The notes under the pieces are model-generated. The model worked only from the letters and a program-made list of their open reading frames with translations, had not been told where the DNA came from and ran no database searches. Shown piece by piece: positions 22,319-33,300 of a stretch of DNA of 64,000 nucleotides. The stretch is from Siderastrea radians (Eukaryota > Cnidaria > Anthozoa > Scleractinia > Rhizangiidae). A program made the position numbers and the translations under genes. How positions within the stretch are numbered: the stretch's first letter is position 1; each line of letters begins with the position of its first letter. The DNA lies in contig OZ024890.1 of the NCBI GenBank assembly GCA_964017195.1, positions 17,255,701 to 17,319,700 on the forward strand. The letters are read 5' to 3'.

Positions 22319-22539
22319 TGAGTTTTTGTGGCCACTTGGGCTACTTATTAATATCACTCATTGCCTGGAGCTATAATTTTCAAGAAGCCTCAGTTGTGCA
22401 GCGAGAACAGCTGTACGCTTACTGTTAATTATTATCATAAAGTCTTTCGAAGATAATACTATTGCAGGATCTTAAATGGAGGGGATGATTAAACAAGTCA
22501 GCTGAATGCATTGAAGTCAAACAACAAACAAAGCAAAGA

Positions 22540-23550
22540 ATGAAAAACGCCACCCAAGAAGAGGCGTTTACCGCACAGACTGGAAGAGTGGCGTTTGTGA
22601 CATTCATGGTGTTTATCTCTATTACAGGAGCGCTGGCAAATGTTATGGTTATTTTCTCAATCTTTTTCAACCATAGTTTGCGGACGAAGACCAACTATGT
22701 GGTTTTCAGTTTGGCCGTTTCTGATTTCTTCGTCGCAGCCATTGCGATTCCACTGAGGCTGTTACCAGAGCTCACAACGTCAACGACCACGTTGGTACCA
22801 TGTAACGTTGTTCTCGCTTTCACGATTTTGTTCGATGGTGCGTCAAGGCTTAATATCGTATTGATTTCGCTAGATCGGTTCATCGCCGTCAGATTTCCAT
22901 TTTTCTACGAAACGCACGCATCAAAACGAGCGGTTTTAATTGCAATAACTGGCTTTTGGACAGTTTTGGGCGTATTTGCCACTTTTCTGCTAAGTGGGGT
23001 CGGATTACGGGCTAAAGAAGAACATGCGGAAGATTTTACAAGTAATGCGTCGAATATTTGCCTTTTGTCCACTACGCTATCCGAAGCTGCAGTTATGACT
23101 TTTACAATCGGATTCTGTTCAATTCCAATCCTAGTAATTGTCCCAATAAACTACTATCTGGTTAAGAAAAGCTATTGGCATATCAAGAAAATTCACGATT
23201 TACTCAAGAGCGTGGAAGCTAACTCCAACTTGGAAAGATCAGATAACATGCGAAAACGAAGCCAAGAATTGGCCCTCAGACATAGAAATCGAGCAAAGAT
23301 GGTGGCCGTTTTGGTTTGCTTATTTCTAATTCTTGTCGCCCCAATAACGATTATAGATGTCGTCGAGACGTTAGGTAACTTGTCTGTGCCATCTTATTTG
23401 TCTAAACCTGCTGTGTGTTTGATATATTTAAACACCGCTGTGAATGTCTTTGTGTACGCAGCCTTTAACGGGGCATTTCGAGAAGCTTTTAAGAGAATGT
23501 TTGTACGGTTTAAAGAGTTTATAGACCAGTGTCCCTGCTTAGCTAGATGA
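22540..23550 (+). CDS. Class A (rhodopsin-like) G protein-coupled receptor, intact
   Basis: This uninterrupted frame of 336 residues has one N-glycosylation sequon at N3 (NAT), and a short N-terminus leads into helix 1. Landmarks: N34 (helix 1), LAVSD 58-62 (D62), C88 and C174 for the extracellular disulphide, LDRF 111-114 replacing DRY, W140, P268 in helix 6 without CWxP, and N302-V-F-V-Y306 replacing NPxxY. Helix 8 begins FREAFKR and two C-terminal cysteines (C331, C333) could be palmitoylated. It is a cell-surface receptor; the ligand is unknown. The same DRF and NxxxY changes occur in the receptor at 10,986, so they are features of this family, not decay. It is the functional partner of the pseudogene at 206-1,187. 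The upstream CTATTGCAG at about 22,462 could be a 5'UTR splice acceptor. Confidence 0.94.
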   Translation: MKNATQEEAFTAQTGRVAFVTFMVFISITGALANVMVIFSIFFNHSLRTKTNYVVFSLAVSDFFVAAIAIPLRLLPELTTSTTTLVPCNVVLAFTILFDGASRLNIVLISLDRFIAVRFPFFYETHASKRAVLIAITGFWTVLGVFATFLLSGVGLRAKEEHAEDFTSNASNICLLSTTLSEAAVMTFTIGFCSIPILVIVPINYYLVKKSYWHIKKIHDLLKSVEANSNLERSDNMRKRSQELALRHRNRAKMVAVLVCLFLILVAPITIIDVVETLGNLSVPSYLSKPAVCLIYLNTAVNVFVYAAFNGAFREAFKRMFVRFKEFIDQCPCLAR

Positions 23551-24662
23551 AATTGTAGAAGTTAAGTTAGACCCAGTTTAGAAGTCGTTCGTGCGTGACG
23601 GCGGCTATCGAGTTTCGGCCGGATATACGGCTTAATCTGAAACGCCTTCTTGCGCGGTTATATATATGGTTTGAAGACACGGCCGTTCCGCATTATTTAA
23701 GCGAAAGAGAGATATCGTGAATTTGGGTTTATTGATTGTAATATTTGCATTGAAAGCGGCGGGTTATAAAGTACGATTGACAGACGTAAGATGGACAACA
23801 AGAGCTACAGAGAAGGGAAAATAAAAACTACAAGGGCGACCAAAAACAAGGTGGAGAGATGAGATCGATCGAAGAGTATACCGAAGCTAAGCAACTCCGC
23901 AGAAGAATGGCAAAGCATAGTGTATAGCGTGGTTGGATAAGGCAGAAGCAACATCCGTCACCGGATGAAACTTGTCTATGATTGTCTTTATTTCAATACA
24001 CACGGAAGAGTTAAAGTTTAGTTCCAGTTGAGTACTTCAAAACCTGCCGCCTTACGACATTCAATGAGCAACTTCGATTCAGACGCATTTTTGCATGCGT
24101 GGAACTTATTCTTATCTGGTAGCGATAGCAGTAGTTAGATAACGTGTTTAAGTTTGTCGTCAGTCGCTCTACTGTCATAGCAAAAGGCGTCTGGACATGT
24201 GACTATTCGGTATGCGGTGCATTATATAGAAGACTGCGTTCCTAGCGGTATGGTACCTGATCGCGCCGAGACGCCGAAAACGAGCGACTCCAATTTCGCT
24301 GCTCACGATGTCTGAACTCGGCCCTCAGAATTTTAGAATGAATGTCAATGAGCTAATGAAGGTTCTAAACGTTAACTAAAGACGATTACTGTCAGATAAA
24401 TGAGCCCGAAAGTGAACTCTTGTTCTCGTTTTTAGCTTTCTACGCGTTTCCCTTTGAGCTTTGATTGGTTCATTTTGATCAGTTACGTTTTACTGTTTGG
24501 CTGGGTTTTGTTATTCAGTAAACTGCCCAAAAACGGAAGTATTTTAAATTGATATTGTATTATTTAATTATTTCTATTATTTAGTTTTAAATATTGTAAA
24601 GCGCTGTTGGATACCTTATAGAAACAGCGCTATATAAATTATCATTATTATTATCATTAAAA

Positions 24663-24676
24663 CGGAAAAAAAGGAA

Positions 24677-24709
<33 letters not shown>

Positions 24710-24760
24710 GAAGGAAGGAAGGAAGGGAGGGAGGGAGGAAGGAAGGAAGGAAGGAAGGAA

Positions 24761-24803
<43 letters not shown>
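24663..24803. repeat. Purine microsatellite (GAAA/GGAA)n
   Basis: About 140 bases of GAAA and GGAA/GGGA units, all purine on the plus strand. It is absent from duplication copy 1. The minus strand gives Phe/Leu/Ser-rich ORFs that are artefacts. Confidence 0.95.
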
Positions 24804-24804
<1 letters not shown>

Positions 24805-25943
24805 TACACACGACAATAACAAGAAGAACAACAAAGCATACAAACAAGCAAAAGAAAAAAGATACACCTTGATATAAATTCATTCCCTTTATTTCCAAAA
24901 AGGAATAAAAACTTGTATAAATAAGTAGAAAAAGTGGCTTAAAATTCAGGGAATCACATTCATGTTACTGTACAAGCGTGCAGAATTTCTCACAAATATT
25001 TATATTGCCTACCAAACTAAATTTTCTGTGTAAATATCTGTACAATAAGATCAAATATATCGTGTATATTTTTTACAATTTGTTGGCATTTTTCATTACG
25101 TCAAATTGTGAATTAAATACAAATACAAATAAATGTCACCTATTATAGCAATAGAAAACAATAACCATTGTAAAAGCAATTGACAAAATCATTCCCATGG
25201 CAACAAATGGGTAACTGAAAACCAGTGTGTAAACCTTGCATTGCAAGCACTAGAAAAATGGTTAAAAAATTTTACTTTCCTAAGCAAGAACATTATTAAT
25301 ATTACATATTCTGTAAAAGGTTCCAAAAAAGGTTCAAGGGAAAAAACATTTTCGTACTTCTTTGCAACTGTGAATATGGCTGATAGCTGAATGAAAGCGT
25401 CATTTTAAAGTTATAGGATGTCAAACCGGTTCCTAGGCGTTCTCTTTCTCAAAGAGCGAGTAAAGGCCTGGGAGAGCGTTGCATGACGGCTTTGGAATGC
25501 TTTCCCGCCACAATTCAGTCACTGACGTCATGACTCGCGCCAAAATTGAGTAGGGACGTCTGGTTACTAGGCTGTTAGGATGTAAAAGTGGACTATTGAC
25601 CGTTAAAAGTAGTTTTCTCTTTGCCTTGGTTTTGCGTTTCAGGATTGGTGCTATTGGTTAAAAAAAAAACCACGAAACACGCAATTATCAGTTACAGAAT
25701 TTGATGGTTTTCAGGAGCAAACTCAATCTGGCTTACGCGCGTTTTTTCCGCGCTTGAAACCAGTTTATGTTTGAGTTCTCATTGGTTTAGTAAGTTAAAG
25801 TGGAACGCGCCTCACGACTGCTCGTTGAAACAAACAGGTGGTGATCCCGGCTACTTTGAAGGCCCTAACAAAAGCTCGTTTCATTTTTCTTAACTAGAAA
25901 AAATAATAATAATAAAGACGTCGTCAATCCAACCAACCGTTAA

Positions 25944-26335
25944 GGACGGTGCCTCCTATTGTTACTACGCATACGTTCTGCGCATCTGGGATGGACTGAG
26001 AAACTTGTATTTCTTAAGGACGGTACCTACTGTTTACGATTATGCAAGAAAGGTAGATCTTAGAAATGGCTGTTGGAATGCATGCGAAAAGAAAATTGGG
26101 GGTAACCTCGCATTTTTCACAGATAATCGAGCTTAAATTCGGACAGAAAATGTCACACATTGTTATGCATTTTAGAGCTTTTTCGAGTAATAGTTGCTCG
26201 ATTATCTCTGAAAAATACGTGGTAACTGGTTACCCACAGTTTTCGTTTTTGATTCCAGTAACCCTTGCAAACATCTGATTTTCCCGAAAAGTCATAAACT
26301 TTGCAAAAATATCTCCGTATTAGGAGGCACCGTCC
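25944..26335. mobile_element. 392-bp TTAA-flanked MITE
   Basis: GGACGGTGCCTCCTA (25,944) is mirrored as TAGGAGGCACCGTCC ending at 26,335, with TTAA immediately outside both ends (25,940-25,943 and 26,336-26,339). A second, inner copy of the left end (CTTAAGGACGGTACCTAC) lies at about 26,013, suggesting nesting. It lies 144 bp beyond the stop codon of the kinesin gene. Duplication copy 1 keeps only TTAAGGACGG of it (6,725-6,734). Confidence 0.85.
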
Positions 26336-26482
26336 TTAATAGACCAATTTTTACGACCGTAAGCGGTCGAAACGGGATTCCATTCTATTTACCGTTTTGT
26401 GTTTAACTAGGAACTTATTGATTATTTGTAACAGTCGCACTAGTCTATCCCACATTCGACGTATTATTTTGCTTAGCATGAC

Positions 26483-29400
26483 CTAATATCGAAGCTTCTT
26501 TGCAGATTTTATTCCTCCGTTTCTTGCCGGAGAGGCGGACGGTGAACCGGATCCTCCCTGTAAGATAATAAAAATATATTTTTCAATATATTGTATATTT
26601 TTGCTTCTCGTATGACATCACCACTTAAAGGGACAATGTCCAGGCTGATATATCGTATTTTCTCAGCTTGCCATACAATTGTTTTATAACCTTGACACAT
26701 GAACGAAAAATCGTTACAGAGATGAAAGGAGTGAAATAATTTTCCATCCGACTGGCAATTTTGATTTCTGGACCTCTTAAAACGAAGTCAATTTTAATGA
26801 GCTGTAATCCACTTTCATCCTTATAACTATGCACTTTATCCATGTTTATCTCCAATCTGCTTGATCTTTTCGCTTTGTATAACGTTGTATGCAATTTAGC
26901 TGAACATTTGGTGACATTTAGCAATATAAAATGGAAATTATTGAAGCAAAATTTCGATAGTTTGGCGGGACACTGTCCCTTTCAAGCCTAAAAAGTTATA
27001 GGGGGGAAAAACTAAAGCAACCGAAAACACACATAGAGGGTTTGCTGTCAATGGATCCCTGTTGACTGACACTAACAAGAGCTTTCTTGTATCGTACCTC
27101 GAGTTCCCGCAGTCTGTCCTTCATGTTGGCCATTTCAGCGGTCTCTGTTCTTCTAGTGGCTTGCCCAAGCTCTACAGTTCTCACTCTTTGAGCAAAGTTA
27201 AGGCTGCAAAGAGTCTCGCTGACATTTTTCTCCACTGGCGCAACCTGAACAACCATCAAGGTTTTCGAGTCCCCTCCTACAAGTAGCAATGATACACGAC
27301 TTAGAAAAATGTTCGATACTGACTATTTCTTTAAAGTTGGAAAAACTTTTGCTACGTTTTACACCCCTCCCCCCTCCCCAAACAATAGGGATTCTACCGA
27401 AGTTTCTTAATTTTAATTTTTAATTTTAATTTAATTTAATTTTAATTTGATCCCATTTTCTTTGCACAAAGTAATATCAACAAAATACATAGATTTACAT
27501 AAATAAAAAGTACGTATATAGTAGGTTACAATGACAGAAAAAAAATTAATTATGTGCAAAAGAGGAAGACTAGAGAGGAACTAACGAACCATTCGAGCTA
27601 GTCCACCTTAAAATTACAGGACAGTAATTATATTGAACAAAATAATGAAAAATGTTAGAGAAATGTAGCAATAATTTAAAACTTGAAATTCTCACACCCA
27701 TGACTAATAATTGATTATTGAAAAGTATATAGCAAAAATTAGAGTTAGAACAACATGACACCCATGTAGCTCTGGGATTGTCAGGATCAAAACGTATATT
27801 TTTGTAGTAATCCTCACATTGCTTTTTAAAACTAGAGATTCCAAGGTTGCTTATTCTAATATTATCAGGTAAATTATTCCATAGATATGGTATAAGATTA
27901 AAGAAGGTAGCTTTGAAAAGTTCTGTTCTATATACATTAAGCTTGAGTTTATTGCTTGAGTACGATCTAGCAGCAACGCTGCTAGATCGTAGTTGCTAGC
28001 AGCAACGCGCGTTTTAGTTTTGTGGAAGACATATTTCGGATGTTCAACATCCATCACCAGTTCTCTCTCTATATAAGAAAATTATAACAAAAGAGTGTTG
28101 ATTACAAAGTAAATGATGACTAATTACAGAAGACGAAAGAAAAAAGAAGGAAAGGAAAAATACAAATTAACGGTGATAGTGAGCGAAACATTACAACAAA
28201 AGTGTTAACTTAACACTTAACTTAACACTTTTGTTGTAATGTTTCGCTCATTATTACCGTTAATTTGTATTTTTCTTTTGTTTTTTCTTTAGTCTTCTGT
28301 AATTAGTTTCCTGTAATTTTTCTTCTGTAATTTTTCAAGTCATCCACTTTTTATGTCGTGTATCTCTCAAAAAGTTAGGCACGTTTGAAACTTAGAATCG
28401 GTTCATGAAAATTTCGATAGCTGGATCGGGCTCCAGTGACAAGTTATCATTGTCGCCCTGAATTCCGCTATTCATTTTATTTTTAGCATGAAGGCGCAGT
28501 GGTATGGTGGTTAGCACGTAGGACTTAAGAATAAAAGACATATAAAAAAAACTTTCCTAGCGAGGTATTAGGGAGACCTAACGAAAAGGGTATCTGCGAT
28601 GGACTAACACCCCATTTAGAGAGGACATTTGTGTTCGTGTGTGACTTTTACCTTACTTCTACTGTATTTAGCAATTTAGCTTTCGTTTGTTGAAACCCTT
28701 GTGCTTACCCTGGGTACCAGAAGTTCTCTCGCGGAACGTTTTCACAAGAAACATAACAGACGTGTAATACAAGGGGAATGAGACCGCGAGAAGGACTCTG
28801 AGAGTACAAAAACCTTGACTCACCCAGCGACTCTTGAAGAAGGTACGTGAGCTTGGAGTTCCTGTACGGGATGTGAGAGTTCTTGTTCTTCAAAGAGTGA
28901 ATCACATCCCCCAGGGATGAAAGAGACTTGTTAATATTCTGTGCCTCTTTCATCCGGGCACCCTCTGACCCACTCTTCGAGACTCGCTCACTCCCCGCTA
29001 GATCCACAAGATTGAGCTTCCCTGTGGAAAAAAAATACGTGCAATGTAAAACCGAAAATGCTAAAATCACATTCAGGGATGACCATGATCTAGCCCTAGA
29101 TGTATTTGACACTTTCTTGAGTAGAACGTCAGGCTCAGTGAAACGTCAGTGCTCACCGTTTATAGTGAAAAACGTGAGCGACGTTTCGACCGAAAATCAT
29201 CGGCTTTCTTCGGTTTGAGGTGGAGGGTTTTTGGTCTCGATGAAGTCCGAAGATTTGCGGTCGAAACGTCGCTCACGTTTTTCACTATAAACGGTGTACC
29301 AAACATTTCACTGAGTTCAGTATTTAGACACATCAAAGCGCTATAATGAAAAATATTGTGTTTATTTATTTATTTATTTGTGGAGGGCGCAACAACGAAT

Positions 29401-30300
29401 GACATCTTTCCTAAGCCCTGTTTGTGTGCGACCGGCTTCGCAGTGGCTCAATCTTAGCCACACTGTTGTCACAAAGATACTATGTGACATACAGGTGTCT
29501 ACACCAGATGTACAAATAATAGCCGAGTATATTTCTCTACCGTCGAATTCCACCTATCAACAAAGAATTTATTTAAAGGAATGAAGTGGATTAAGACTAA
29601 ACGGTTTGGTCAAGAAGACACTGGGTATTTTTGCTAACCAAGAAATCGCCATTTGAACAAGTTAATTAAGGATAGCCCGTGTTCAGCCGGCCGCGCTTTC
29701 ATTTTTCTTCAGGAGAGACGGCGTTTGTAAACAGGCTCCATTATATTGTAATCCAGCTGAGTGAGGTTATCTGTAGTAAATTTGACCATAGAGGACTAGG
29801 GACAAGGTATGCGTTTGCAGAGAGTCGCCATAAGAGGGAAGTTCTAAAACAAATTGCAATCGCGTTCCCAGAGCCCGTGAAACACGTTACCCTTGTCCAA
29901 CGGACCGAAAAACGAGGATTAGGATAACACGGGTACTAGGAAGGACATTAAACAATTTGCAGAAGGGCACGTGACACTGTGCAACGCTAAAACAAATGCC
30001 CGTAATCATTACATAAGGTTATGTTGCAACTCTTTTGGCCCTTGTAAGGTACGTTATACGTCGTTATGTTTCGCGCAAGTAGTCACCTTCAGCGCTTTGT
30101 GCTTTAATGGCTTAGAGAAGAGCGGCGCTAAGAGGAAATATGATAAAGAATATTCTTACCTATAGCTCTGTGGCCTGTGGTCTTGTTTACACCGATCACC
30201 GTTACACAAAGTAGGGCGTGTGAACGGGACGAGTGCTCGTTCATGTCGGTTATTGCTGTGGCTCGATTAGTTTTACCAATGGAAAATACCTGTCAACCAG

Positions 30301-30372
<72 letters not shown>

Positions 30373-33300
30373 GCTTCCTATGTTATTACTTATTACGCTG
30401 TACAAGGTGTTTCTAACACTTGAATCCGTGCATGAGAACCTTAAGCGTGGATACTCGAATGAAAGTTTTTAAAACTGATCGGTACTTTCCTGTGATGTTG
30501 TTTATTACGCTGTTAAGGGACTTCTAACATTTGGGTTTGTGAATGGAATCATAAAGTGCGACCATTCAAATGAAAGCTATTAAATAGCAGTACGATTCGT
30601 TCTTGTTTCTCAGGTTCCCTTACTGAAAATGAAATGAAGAAGTTCCCCGGCACTCAAAAGGGAAATCTGCACTATCACGTTTGTCTCTAATTTTGGCGAT
30701 AGCGATTGTGGGGCGGGCGAAAATACACACGCGCGCGCGCGAAATTTCGGGGAGACGCGACGGGAGCGCCGAAAATGAGGGGAGTTGCGTCGCGTCGCGT
30801 CTCCCCGAAATTTCGCGCGCGTGTGTATTTTCGCCCGCCCCACGATCGCTATCGCCAAAATTAGAGATTACTCGCAGTCTAGTTAGCCTTTTAGCCTTAG
30901 AACAGGCGCCTCAATGAGAAAAAAGGGCAGAAGAAAGGTCGCTCCCCATCACGATCTTTCTAGCATCCTTTTTTTAACCAAGCAATAGGGTCGGTAAATG
31001 AACAACGTTTTTAAACGAACAAAATAGAACGCTCTCGACTATTACGTTTAGGCAAGCCGCTCATGCATCGACTCAAATTTTATCTGCGCGCGGAAAACCA
31101 GATAAATTTACGGTACGTAAAAAATTAAGAGATAGGGAAAATTCACTTGAATTCCTACCTCATTCAGTTCGTCTACGTCGTTGACCTGTATTTCAGTGAG
31201 ACCCGGTACAAACAGGCCCTCCCTTCCCTGCTTGATGTCAAGCTTCGCTGTTGGATCGTCACCGAGTAGGTCACGGAGCATCTCATTATAGATCTCGATG
31301 ACCGAGACGTTGATGCTGAATTGCCAATCAACGCCTCGGTCACGTGTCTCCTCAAATAATAGATTCAGAGCCCGTTGGTTGATTCCAGGGTTACTCGAGG
31401 GGCCCTGCAAATAAACATAACAAATATTTCAAGCTTAAAAGTAGCGGTATGGCCAACACACCTTGTTTCATTTCTAAGTTACGTCTTCTGGGGGGGTGGG
31501 GGAGGGGCGAAATTTTCAAGTTTCATTTGGAAGTTCTCGATAAGATCAGTTTCTTTCCGTGAGTGTCATTTGCACTTAAAGTTAATTTAGGTTGCGTTTA
31601 AACAAACTTTAAGTTCCTATGATAAAGTATGCCAACAACAAATTGCTTACCTCCATTGTAAAAGTTTTGCCGCTCCCGGTTTGACCGTAAGCAAAAATAC
31701 ACACATTGTACCCATCGATGCAAGAAACGACTAGGGACTTGACCTCCTCAAAAACCTACAAAAGCACAGATAATCACAATTTTATATTAAAATTGCACTG
31801 AAACCTCATCATATTTTGCGATCAGGCTTCATCATTCCTGTTGTACCCTGAGTGCACATGCTAGATGCACTCAACGACAGCACGAGCGGAAAGTGTGACA
31901 CGACGCTCAACTTTAGGGAACGACATGGATAAGAGCCAGCAAATAATCATAGGTTATACTTTCTGTGATGTCAATGTCTCAAATCCAATATGGTGTCTAG
32001 GATTAACCGAGATTCTGGCACTCGCACGCCCCTGCAAACCACCTGCACTGCAGGCTATTTGTTGGCAAACTCGCATATGACGTGAGAAAGTTCCAAACCG
32101 CGTCGTTCACTTTCAGGCGATCAAACCTCGTACTCCCTTCACTTGTTTGTTTCATATTTCATTTAAGTTTCTGGCAGGTCCCCACCAGCCTTTAGGTTGC
32201 CTCAAAACCGACCTGCCTCAACAAAAAGTATATGTATGTATGTATGTACTTGATTTGCGACCAAGAGCACAATATGGCGGCAGAAGAACGAGAGTCTACG
32301 TTAAAGTTCGTCAAAGAAATTCAAGATTTCCCTGTCATTGGAGACGTGCACTCAGACGGGGGACATACTCAGATGGGACGTACACTCACCAGAATACAGA
32401 GATAAAAATCATAAGGAAATAATTTCTGAAGGGAGAGGGATCTTTTGCCCAGTGCACTTGGATGGATGGTCGTATTAGACGACCCAAGGGAGGAATTTTT
32501 CGATATGAAGGGTTTTGTCCAAACCTTCTTACTCACTGCTTTCTTTTGCGTTTTCGCCGACGAAGAATAAATAATAACAGCCGCAATTTTTCTCGTGTGC
32601 CATTGCGACACGGTGCTCATTGAAGACGAATGTTTAGGTTTGACCAGAGAAAGCACGAGCGCTTCCTAAAGTTTGCAAAAGCCGTACAGACAAGTGCAAG
32701 GTATTCTGTGTGAATGCTACGCAAGCAGTTTGCCAAAATGGTGTAACACTGTACCATCTTTACAAACTGATCGTCAGCTTGCAATTTCCAGCACGATTTT
32801 GTAAACTTTAGTTTGCCGAGTGAAGCTGATTCAAAAACAAAATAAACCTTACTAGTTGTTTACCTGTTCTTGAGTGGACTGCGGCTTGAAAACCTTGTCC
32901 ATCTCAAATGGTTTGTTGGACCCTTTCGAGAACACGCTTAATATCGCATCATCGTCCTCATCAAACGTTATTACATTCTCGGCATTTCTTCCACCTCCAT
33001 CTTCTTTTATGACCGGTCGAACTCTGCAGAAGACTCTTATGTTTCCCTTTAATTCTACCAGTTCATTGTGCAGCTTTTTTCTGAGCGCCATTTCTTTCTT
33101 ATACTTTGTTACCAGCTCCTTATTTTTGCCATCGATTCCTTCTATTCTTTTAACAATCTGCGAGTAAAATAAAAATTACACTGAAACCAAACACCAAAAA
33201 GTAATCGCAAAAAAACAACAATAGACGAAATAAAATGAAAAATAAAGCCCCTTCGGAAAATATGAACATCGTTTTGAATCGTAAAATTTGATTCAGCGAA

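Larger units (their letters stand above)
22319..25949. repeat. Segmental duplication, copy 2 (unoccupied sites)
   Basis: Homologous in direct orientation to 1-3,171 plus 6,703-6,734. It keeps the intact receptor gene and lacks the hairpin insert and the TTAA element of copy 1. It has its own about 560-bp insert (24,323-24,880). The homology runs into the left end of a small TTAA-flanked element at 25,944. Confidence 0.9.

Noticed and set aside
24587..24898. Three long minus-strand ORFs rich in Phe, Leu and Ser
   Set aside because: They read through a GAAA/GGAA microsatellite in three frames; the composition explains them.
27041..27289. Plus-strand ORF opposite the kinesin C-terminal motor exon
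   Set aside because: Shadow of the minus-strand coding exon, which carries the conserved motor end.
30177..30472. Plus-strand ORFs with repeated Asn-Gln-Ser-Ile
   Set aside because: They translate the (AATC)n microsatellite and are antisense to the kinesin exon.
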